A stretch of 27,533 nucleotides of DNA from a virus, in IMG/VR virus record IMGVR_UViG_3300025769_015018, positions 1 through 27,533 of that record. One strand, given 5' to 3'. Below are positions 21,920 to 27,533 of this stretch, in pieces (position 1 is the stretch's first letter; every line of letters begins with the position of its first letter). The notes under the pieces were generated by a model that was not told where the DNA came from, ran no database searches, and saw only the letters and a list, made by a program, of their open reading frames with translations. The translations under genes were made by a program, and so were the position numbers.

Positions 21920-22756
21920 TTAGGTAACTTTCTCGTAAAGGTTCTGGTCGAAGTAGTCTATCCCCCACCACTCGCGGGTAACAATAAAAGTGTTGTCGGC
22001 TGTTTGCTGCTTTTGGTATGGCTGCTTGTGCCACCAATTCACCGTGGCCGGAATAATACCAGCCGGTATTACTTCCCCCGCCTGTATTGCCTCACCTGCC
22101 ATCCTGAAGGGTGAAAGCATCCTATTGACATTTGTATCAAGAACAGGGTAGTGCGAGTCATTGAAATCCGCAGACACGGTAATCGTGTTAGTGATTACAA
22201 ATCGAGGCTCGAAAAACACCTCGACCCCCCGAATGTAGGTTATGGCGTATTTAATCGCAAGGTTGTCTAACTCGGCTGCGCTATGTTCCGAAGTGTTCAG
22301 GACAGCCGCAGTGCTCCCGTCTATTTCAAACAGATTTGATGCCTTAACAGTGTCCGTGTCAAACCGGCTAGAAGAAAGCTGCGCTGTGTAGTGCTTGTCG
22401 ATTTCAATCTCGATAAATCTTGCCCACCCAGGAAATGCGAAATCCAAAGCTTGCCCCATCAATGACGCGACAAGGGGGACTTCGTGCTGTGACCCAAGCC
22501 TCCCCCAGATCGAAAAAAGGTCGATCCCATACTCTACAACGAGCCGATGGTAAGGCCCTGGGACCTTTTGGTGAACGACGTTGATATGCTTTGGAAAAGA
22601 GGTATCCCTTGCATTGTAATGATCCAGGGTGTCTCCCGGTGTGCCCTCGTAGACTACATGCCTCCTGGTGCCACGGTGGATATTAAAGTTGACCGTTTCC
22701 TCGACGAAAACAAGATTGCCAACTTGATATTGAGGCCTTGATACATAGCTGCCCAT
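21920..22756 (-). CDS. Tail-region virion protein, unassigned
   Basis: 278 residues with an all-beta look and high aromatic content, no signal or membrane segments. It follows the tape measure directly, the usual place of distal tail or tail-tip proteins. Distinct stretches include NLVFVEETVNFNIHRGTRRH (13-32) and a C-terminal NWWHKQPYQKQQTADNTF with a WWGIDYFDQNLY end. AGGAA lies 8 bases upstream of ATG 22756. Family not recognised. Confidence 0.55.
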   Translation of the reverse strand: MGSYVSRPQYQVGNLVFVEETVNFNIHRGTRRHVVYEGTPGDTLDHYNARDTSFPKHINVVHQKVPGPYHRLVVEYGIDLFSIWGRLGSQHEVPLVASLMGQALDFAFPGWARFIEIEIDKHYTAQLSSSRFDTDTVKASNLFEIDGSTAAVLNTSEHSAAELDNLAIKYAITYIRGVEVFFEPRFVITNTITVSADFNDSHYPVLDTNVNRMLSPFRMAGEAIQAGEVIPAGIIPATVNWWHKQPYQKQQTADNTFIVTREWWGIDYFDQNLYEKVT

Positions 22757-22760
22757 AACG

Positions 22761-23933
22761 TTAATTCCTGTTGACAGCTTCGGTTGTCTCTCTGGTGTTC
22801 TCGGCTATCCGTCGAAGCAAATGGACTTGCTTCTGCTGGGAAGTTTGGGCTATCGAAGCCCCTGGGGTCACACCGAGTCCTGCCCGAGCGAACCCGTCTA
22901 CCGCTTTCCTGTTCCCTCCTAGCTTGTCGGATAAATCATCAAACCGTTGAGCCTGTGCTAGTCTTTTTGCCAGATCGAGAGAAGACGTAGCCCCTTTGTC
23001 TGTGCGCGTCTTGTTTGAGACGTCCTGCTGCTCTATTAGGTCAGCGATCGCATTTGCTCCCAAGTTATCGACCGACCTGACTAATCCTCTGGCTAGCTTC
23101 CCGGTGTCTACACTCCCGCCTGGAAGCGTAAGGCCTAGACCTAGTTTTCCTGCCTCAAGTCCGACCCTCAGCGCACCCTTGGCTCCCACCGCCGCAAGAC
23201 TTGCCCCTTCGATTATCGGCGTCAGCATCTTGGCTGCCACCTCGAGGGCTGGTGTGAATGATCCTTTTATGGTGCCAACCAATCGGTCAAAAGACTGATC
23301 AAGCTTGGACAAGGACTCGTTCATGGGATCAAGAGCGCCTTCAGAGATCACCCGTCCGTCTTGTTTTGCCTGCTCCGCGAACAGCGAAAACCCGTTTGAC
23401 AGGGCTAAGAACACTTCCTCCCCTTTCGAGCCCATGGCCTGCACAGCGGCCCCTGTCTCGATCGCTGTCATCCCTCCCTCTTCAATCTTTTTGCGAACCA
23501 TCTCGAAGAGCTCCTCGGGCTGGGCTCTTCTCACCTCTTGCAGGTCTAGCCCCATCTTTCGAAAAACAGACGAGTCGGCCCCTTGCTCTCTGGCCAGGCT
23601 TAGTATTGCCTCGTTAATAGAGTCGATCGAAGTCTTCGATTGCTCGGCAGCAATCGCCCAGGCTTGGACCTTTTCAGAGGACACCTCGAATGCCTGCGAT
23701 ACCGTGTCAATAGCCTTGGCCTCGCTCAACAGCTTCTTTCCTAGTCCCACTGCCGCAATGGCTGTAGACACAGCAAGAAGCCTTCTACGCGCAAACACGA
23801 GAAGATTTGTGACCCCTACGGATTTATCGGAGGCCTTGTTGGTTTTGTCGAGCTCATCAGAAAGGGCTTTAGCGTCTCTGATAGCGTCGTCTCCCTCGCT
23901 CTGAAATTCGATCGTTACTGGAACGTCAGCCAC
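22761..23933 (-). CDS. Tail tape measure protein (short)
   Basis: Sets tail length and is ejected with the DNA. 390 residues with the familiar layout: a short beta head (PVTIEFQSEGDDA), a coiled coil (IRDAKALSDELDKTNKASDKS), a hydrophobic segment (LLAVSTAIAAVGLGKKLL, about 52-69), and the conserved FEVSSEKVQAWAIAAEQSKTSIDSI, then AVQAMGSKGEEVFLALSNG. A second hydrophobic stretch lies at about 235-255. Ala/Gly-rich throughout. Most siphovirus tape measures have 600-1500 residues, so the tail should be short, near 58 nm. It overlaps the preceding gene by 8 bases. Confidence 0.85.
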   Translation of the reverse strand: MADVPVTIEFQSEGDDAIRDAKALSDELDKTNKASDKSVGVTNLLVFARRRLLAVSTAIAAVGLGKKLLSEAKAIDTVSQAFEVSSEKVQAWAIAAEQSKTSIDSINEAILSLAREQGADSSVFRKMGLDLQEVRRAQPEELFEMVRKKIEEGGMTAIETGAAVQAMGSKGEEVFLALSNGFSLFAEQAKQDGRVISEGALDPMNESLSKLDQSFDRLVGTIKGSFTPALEVAAKMLTPIIEGASLAAVGAKGALRVGLEAGKLGLGLTLPGGSVDTGKLARGLVRSVDNLGANAIADLIEQQDVSNKTRTDKGATSSLDLAKRLAQAQRFDDLSDKLGGNRKAVDGFARAGLGVTPGASIAQTSQQKQVHLLRRIAENTRETTEAVNRN

Positions 23934-24522
23934 TATTGCCCCCTTGCTTTTCTGCCCTCTCCCGCCGTCTTTTATTCATGACATCGATCACTGCGTCATC
24001 GATCATTGCGGCCTCTGGATTTCTCATCGCGTTGTAAGCAGTCAGGGCCGCCAAAGCCCCCTTTAGTGGGTGGTCTAAGATCTCGTCACTTGTGAAACCG
24101 AGTTGCGACAGGACGAATTGAATAGAAAACAAAGCAGGAATAGACCCGCCTCCTTTGTCTTCCCCGTCTTTGTCCCAGCACATTAAGCCCTCAGTATGAT
24201 ATCTCCAATAATTGCAAAGGTGAAACAATTCCACAGAAAACGCTTCCTTGCTCGAGCTGTATCTGTGCGCGTCGTAGCTAATCCATGCCTTAGCAATCCA
24301 TGATCCTAGAGACTTCTTAGAGTCCCTCCAATCCCGAGAAAGCACCCATATGGCAGTCGCCAGTGACCCCTTTTTAAGATCCATGGGAGCCGATATAAGA
24401 GGGGAGCCCAGGCGACTAAGTAGGACAAAATGACCAACAGACGCCGCCTTCAGATTTAGAAACCCCGACGGCCCAGGCCCTGGGTCGCAAGAGATAGCGT
24501 ACTGTTGGTCGACCGGGATCAT
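23926..24522 (-). CDS. Protein in the tail assembly chaperone position
   Basis: 198 residues lying between a tube-like protein and the tape measure, the position of tail assembly chaperones. Helical, with a C-terminal AMRNPEAAMIDDAVIDVMNKR. Many siphoviruses express two chaperone forms by a -1 frameshift; a G-run occurs near the end (around 23940), but the -1 frame stops within a few codons, so I see no productive frameshift. It starts with TAATG on the previous stop. The function is inferred from position only. Confidence 0.5.
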   Translation of the reverse strand: MIPVDQQYAISCDPGPGPSGFLNLKAASVGHFVLLSRLGSPLISAPMDLKKGSLATAIWVLSRDWRDSKKSLGSWIAKAWISYDAHRYSSSKEAFSVELFHLCNYWRYHTEGLMCWDKDGEDKGGGSIPALFSIQFVLSQLGFTSDEILDHPLKGALAALTAYNAMRNPEAAMIDDAVIDVMNKRRRERAEKQGGNSG

Positions 24523-24977
24523 TAAGTCATTGCCGACAATGCGACAGCATTTGGGGCTGTGTGATCTGACCCACTTGCGGACCTTCTGGTAAGGGTCATG
24601 GACCCACTTCTGAATTCATTTGAACCCCACGTCCAAGACCCGCCAGGCTCAACATTCCAATCCCCGTTCACCTCATCGTTCGGGCCTCCTGAAATTGTCA
24701 CAACCTTCAGTGGTTGCGGCCAGTAGACGGCAGCTGCAAGGGCTTTCGTGTTTGCAGACAGAACTATGTCGACGGTAATCTGCCAGACACGCTCTGAAAA
24801 CCCTCGACCCTGTGTTAGTCCGTCACCCCCGATAGCGTCTTGGATTTCCGTGATATCTGTTAGGGTGCCTCTAACTATATCGATAGCGACGCCCGCTCCT
24901 GAGCCGCCAGGAAACGCGCTGGCGCCCATTGTGCCCCCTGACCCAAAGGTCATTCCCTTACGTCCGTATGTGCTCAT
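24522..24977 (-). CDS. Putative tail tube protein
   Basis: 151 residues, Gly/Ser/Thr-rich with an open N-terminal arm (TYGRKGMTFGSGGTMGAS). A beta-rich core follows: AIDIVRGTLTDITEIQDAIGG, RVWQITVDIVLSANTKAL, PLKVVTISGG and GSMTLTRRSAS. The T-R-G-x-L-T-D/I and strand pattern, its size and its position before the chaperone-like and tape-measure genes match major tail tube proteins. No close family is named. ATG 24977 overlaps the preceding stop by ATGA. Confidence 0.55.
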   Translation of the reverse strand: MSTYGRKGMTFGSGGTMGASAFPGGSGAGVAIDIVRGTLTDITEIQDAIGGDGLTQGRGFSERVWQITVDIVLSANTKALAAAVYWPQPLKVVTISGGPNDEVNGDWNVEPGGSWTWGSNEFRSGSMTLTRRSASGSDHTAPNAVALSAMT

Positions 24978-25450
24978 AATTCTCTAGTCCTTTCGTTAAC
25001 ATATGCCCTGACTTTAAATGAAATCAGGTAGCTTAAATTGTTGGTGCCTTCCTTGCTGTCGACTCGTAGGTCCTCGCAATGGCCAACCCACTCTGCGGGA
25101 CTCCAATTACGAATTCCCTCAATTACTGTCTCAGAGGCAGCTTCAGACGTCAGATTTGACCCTAGAGCCCCTCTGTTGAGGGCAGGGATTTCAACTATCT
25201 CAACAAAGAAAGGATATGTTTCAATTGGTGGATTAAGCGAGTAATTCCCCTTCTTGACCACAATCCCAATCCCTATCTGCTTAATCCTAAGCGAAACGCT
25301 CTGCTTCCAGTCACCTCGCGCCGCAGAGGTCACGGGAACGGTCAGTTTGGATAGGAAGTTAGAATCCTTGTTGGGCGGTGACTTAATAGGCGGGAGAGAC
25401 GACACCCTTTCAGTAATCGAATTCTGAAGGATTGAAAAACGAGTCTCCAT
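24974..25450 (-). CDS. Minor tail / tail completion-type protein
   Basis: 158 residues. A helical start (RFSILQNSITERVSSLPP) followed by strands (VSLRIKQIGIGIVVKKGN, FFVEIVEIPAL) and a C-terminal LSYLISFKVRAYVNERTREL. It sits between the gp36-like connector and the tube protein, where head-tail completion or tail terminator proteins are found. Family not recognised; role from position. Confidence 0.5.
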   Translation of the reverse strand: METRFSILQNSITERVSSLPPIKSPPNKDSNFLSKLTVPVTSAARGDWKQSVSLRIKQIGIGIVVKKGNYSLNPPIETYPFFVEIVEIPALNRGALGSNLTSEAASETVIEGIRNWSPAEWVGHCEDLRVDSKEGTNNLSYLISFKVRAYVNERTREL

Positions 25451-25451
25451 A

Positions 25452-25949
25452 TCAAAGGCTCAGTTTTTTTTCCGACTTAAACGACAGTCGCTGCCCTTGT
25501 GGCTCTGTCCCGGCTGCTTGTGGGAGTCCGTCATAGTCCCCCTTTCGAACGCTCCTTAGAACGTCTTCAGCTCGGTCGAGTAGCCTTTCTCTTGCCCCGT
25601 CTACGTCGAGCATTTGCCCTCCTAGTCTTCCCCACAGCTTGTAAGGAAGGATAGCAAGCCCGTGCCCTCTTAACACTTTAGGGATCTTGGGCGACTCGTC
25701 TAGGTTGTAACCGCCCGAGGCCATGTCGGCGCGAATCTCAAGAGCTATTTCCTCGACGACCTCCGTGACAATATCGACGACAGGGGGAGCCATCATAAAT
25801 TGTTGCCCGCCAGACGTGACAAGCTGCCCCTGGTCTGTGGTTAAATAGTCGCCTGCTTGCAGTTGCGTGTTTGCAAGTGTTTGTAACTCGTCAGCAGACA
25901 AGACTCGGTAGGCGTCGTCTGATGTTAGCTCTGTCCAGTCGGTAGCCAT
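25452..25949 (-). CDS. Head-tail connector, DUF1320/Mu gp36-like
   Basis: 165 residues. The N-terminal region (ELTSDDAYRVLSADELQTLAN, then QQFMMAPPVVDIVTEVVEEIALEIRADMASGGY) and the helical core (IPKVLRGHGLAILPYKLWGRL, ARERLLDRAEDVLRSVRKGDY) follow the helical connector family that includes Mu gp36 (DUF1320). An insert rich in Gly/Gln around residues 33-53 separates the first two helices. The polar tail (SFKSEKKLSL) is variable in the family. It marks the junction from head to tail genes. Confidence 0.75.
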   Translation of the reverse strand: MATDWTELTSDDAYRVLSADELQTLANTQLQAGDYLTTDQGQLVTSGGQQFMMAPPVVDIVTEVVEEIALEIRADMASGGYNLDESPKIPKVLRGHGLAILPYKLWGRLGGQMLDVDGARERLLDRAEDVLRSVRKGDYDGLPQAAGTEPQGQRLSFKSEKKLSL

Positions 25950-26396
25950 TTATATGCTCCTCAAAAAAATAACGTAAAAAACGCCCGCAATCGTAGCCAC
26001 AGACGCCACCTTGATCAGCAAGGGCGTTGCAGTGTCATACACGCCTAGTGACCTCAGTAGCGTCCCGTAAGATATGACGTGGAGCGCCCCGGAAACAATA
26101 TCCCCCGCTTGCCTGAATGGGACATTAAAAAACACCCCGATCCCTACCCAGTAAGAAAAGTATTCTGATTCGATATAACTTAAAGACCAAGGGATCATCC
26201 AGAAAAGAGAATCAAGAGACCCGCAAATAAACCCAAGCCACACCCCAATTATCAGCCAGTCCTCGTGCGTTTTTGAGTCCTTTAAAATAGCCTTAATCGC
26301 TGAAGGAGCCCAGATGATGGAAACCAAAACACCGATCGCAACGGAAGCAAACGTGCCCGCCAATGACACCTCTTGAAAAAGTTTATCCCAGCTCAT
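25950..26396 (-). CDS. Multi-pass membrane protein
   Basis: 148 residues with four hydrophobic segments: about 12-30 (AGTFASVAIGVLVSIIWAP), 47-67 (WLIIGVWLGFICGSLDSLF), 80-97 (FSYWVGIGVFFNVPF) and 128-147 (VASVATIAGVFYVIFLR). No family recognised; candidates are holin-type or superinfection-exclusion proteins. ATG 26396 has a G-rich stretch just upstream; TTG 26405 is possible. It overlaps the preceding gene by 14 bases. Confidence 0.6.
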   Translation of the reverse strand: MSWDKLFQEVSLAGTFASVAIGVLVSIIWAPSAIKAILKDSKTHEDWLIIGVWLGFICGSLDSLFWMIPWSLSYIESEYFSYWVGIGVFFNVPFRQAGDIVSGALHVISYGTLLRSLGVYDTATPLLIKVASVATIAGVFYVIFLRSI

Positions 26397-26721
26397 TCCC
26401 CTCAACTTTCCTTACTGCCATCAGCGCATCAGAGTGGAGCTTGTGCAGTGCAATTACCTGCCCTGACTGCTCATTTAAACGCCCTTCTAAAAGTCCCAGT
26501 GCTCTGCTCGTCTTGATGGCTTGGTCCGTCGCCTCTTTGTGCTTTTCCTCGCACTCGTCAAGCTTCTTTGTTAGCCGGATTTCTGTCGACTCGCTTTTTT
26601 TCCACAAAGCCTTGCCCAGCCAGGTAACCGCCCCCAAGCCCGCAGTAAAAACTCCAGCTAGAATTTTGATAGCCGTGTCTTGCTCTGATATTATTGTGGG
26701 GAGCGCCAACAGGATTTCCAT
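26383..26721 (-). CDS. Membrane-anchored coiled-coil protein, spanin-like topology
   Basis: 112 residues from ATG 26721 (GTG 26727 possible). One membrane segment at about 18-37 (IKILAGVFTAGLGAVTWLG) is followed by a basic patch and a long charged coiled coil (RLTKKLDECEEKHKEATDQA, about 50-100). The topology resembles inner-membrane spanins or hemolysin XhlA-type phage proteins, but no family match is claimed. A strong hairpin at 26735-26768 would cover its ribosome binding region. Confidence 0.55.
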   Translation of the reverse strand: MEILLALPTIISEQDTAIKILAGVFTAGLGAVTWLGKALWKKSESTEIRLTKKLDECEEKHKEATDQAIKTSRALGLLEGRLNEQSGQVIALHKLHSDALMAVRKVEGNELG

Positions 26722-26734
26722 TTTCACCAGAAAG

Positions 26735-26768
26735 GCCCCCTTTGGAAAAATGAAAAACCAAAGGGGGC
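26735..26768 (-). promoter_or_regulatory. Perfect 11-bp hairpin covering the ribosome site of the next gene
   Basis: GCCCCCTTTGG and CCAAAGGGGGC pair perfectly around a 12-base A/T loop. On the minus strand the right arm AAAGGGGGC is the only Shine-Dalgarno-like sequence before the start at 26727/26721, so folding would block translation. The T-run is in the loop rather than after the stem, which argues against a terminator. Confidence 0.6.
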
Positions 26769-26796
26769 AGTCTGGGTGGCGATGTGGCGATATGAT

Positions 26797-27357
26797 TTAT
26801 TCCAGAGCGGTAGGCTCTGGCTCCCCTGATGGCTGCGGGGCTCGTCGAGAATCAAGCTCTCTGAAATAACGGATTAGTGCCTCGTCGCGATCGCTCAACG
26901 TCAATCCGCCTGAGCCAGTCTCGATAGGCGGACTTGTCGATCTGCCGACACTTGATTCAATCAATCGCTCAAGTCGGTCTAGCCTCTCGCTTTGATCCGC
27001 GTTAGTTGGCGGTTGCATATTTCGATAGAGATAGCCAAGACTTTCGATCGATTTGAAAAGTTGAGTTTCGGGGGAACCCTCAAAGCTGGACGTCGAGAGG
27101 CCGCTTGCCAGCCCATTAGTTAGGCTGTAAGTCAAGGTCGAATCAAGGTCACTGAGGCTGACTTTGGTGTTAACCGCTCTTGATCGTCGCTCCACTTCGA
27201 CTTTTTCGCGGGAAATAACATCGCCCTCCGTGTTGAGCGTTTCCGTGGTTTGCGAGTAGGCAACTCCCGTGCCAGCAGTGCAGGCAACGCATGACAGGAG
27301 CGTGGCAATCGCAGATGTGCAAAACAACATAGATAAGATGTGTCTGTATTTGTTCAT
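26797..27357 (-). CDS. Putative lipoprotein
   Basis: 186 residues from ATG 27357. The start MNKYRHILSM is followed by a hydrophobic stretch and the lipobox-like LLSC (C23), with a second Cys at 26; the frame extends to a GTG at 27405, but the signal peptide fits the ATG. The mature part is polar with a predicted coiled coil (NADQSERLDRLERLIESS) and a Pro/Glu-rich end. It could be an outer-membrane lipoprotein in lysis (o-spanin-like) or superinfection exclusion. No Shine-Dalgarno; it has the AACCT-A-rich leader. Confidence 0.6.
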   Translation of the reverse strand: MNKYRHILSMLFCTSAIATLLSCVACTAGTGVAYSQTTETLNTEGDVISREKVEVERRSRAVNTKVSLSDLDSTLTYSLTNGLASGLSTSSFEGSPETQLFKSIESLGYLYRNMQPPTNADQSERLDRLERLIESSVGRSTSPPIETGSGGLTLSDRDEALIRYFRELDSRRAPQPSGEPEPTALE

Positions 27358-27404
27358 AGTGTTTTTTGTTTTAGGTTTCCTTCGAGATTCTTTCAGGCTT
27401 ATCA

Positions 27405-27533
27405 CTACGGATTGGGAGTCTCCGCAAGAACCTGGAATTCTTCGGCTGTTGGCACTGTAATCTGCCCAGCAAGGGCAACAAGACCAGCTTGCAAAGTCGC
27501 TAGGGATTCGGCAAGAGGGGCGATGCGATCCTC
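27405..27533 (-). CDS. C-terminal end of an unidentified phage gene (partial)
   Basis: The frame is open from the window edge to a TAG at 27405, giving 42 residues: helical with a heptad-like pattern (LAESLATLQAGLVALAGQ) and ending QVLAETPNP. Its position before the lipoprotein and connector genes suggests a head or accessory structural gene, but nothing identifies it. Confidence 0.6.
   Translation of the reverse strand, partial: EDRIAPLAESLATLQAGLVALAGQITVPTAEEFQVLAETPNP

Noticed and set aside
23926-23960. Programmed -1 frameshift in the tail chaperone-like gene
   Set aside because: The G-run near 23940 is not a proper slippery heptamer in frame and the -1 frame stops after a few codons.
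26735-26768. Hairpin read as an intrinsic terminator
   Set aside because: The T-run is in the loop and not after the stem; the position over the next ribosome site fits translational control better.

Overview
The window is an internal, gene-dense piece of a double-stranded DNA tailed-phage genome (free phage, prophage or metagenomic contig). Every confident gene is on the minus strand, so the genome reads from base 27533 down to base 1, and both ends cut through genes. The tail genes (including a short tape measure of 390 residues), a lambda gpA-type large terminase and a Mu gp36-like connector point to a tailed phage with a rather short tail, about 58 nm if the usual 1.5 Angstrom per residue holds. 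No integrase, repressor, portal, protease or recognisable major capsid gene lies inside the window. The host is probably a Gram-negative bacterium: there is a heptosyltransferase-like (GT9) gene and a lipoprotein signal. The head-morphogenesis-like protein at 9703-10554 recalls prophage proteins I associate with Verrucomicrobia/Planctomycetes, but that host guess is weak.

Layout in transcription order: (1) 27533-25950, the end of an unidentified coiled-coil protein, then a lipoprotein and two membrane proteins. (2) 25949-17827, connector and tail module: DUF1320/gp36-like connector, tail completion-type protein, tube-like protein, a protein in the chaperone position, tape measure, several virion proteins and a 1154-residue protein. 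(3) 17753-14949, an accessory operon with its own promoter: small proteins, a DxD-type putative glycosyltransferase, a Cys-rich protein and a GT9-like glycosyltransferase. (4) 14794-10607, recombination and replication: RecT, a RecB/Cas4-like nuclease, RusA resolvase, a ribbon-helix-helix protein and a replication initiator with iteron-like repeats inside and upstream of its gene. (5) 10554-8567, a head-morphogenesis-like protein and a pectate-lyase-like beta-helix protein, oddly placed. (6) 8570-8152, a non-coding island with its own putative promoter, a structured RNA region, a tRNA-Glu(UUC) and a terminator. (7) 8073-2326, a string of small early-type genes, nearly all overlapping by ATGA, including three Lar-like or Cys-rich zinc proteins, an HNH protein, DUF1643 and a scrap of a cytosine methyltransferase. 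(8) 2309-1, small and large terminase subunits and the start of the next gene.

RecT, the nuclease and RusA form a single-strand annealing recombination set. The initiator and its repeats look like a lambda O-type origin carried inside the initiator gene. HNH nucleases are often found next to terminases in phages and may assist packaging.

The most interesting unexplained signals are non-coding: the RNA/tRNA island at 8152-8570; two clusters of a GTGACAGTCAC palindrome beside a ribbon-helix-helix gene; four putative promoters that share a TACC box just upstream of the -35; an AACCT-A-rich leader without a Shine-Dalgarno at a fixed distance before several starts; and two strong hairpins that would hide ribosome binding sites (12456-12479 and 26735-26768).
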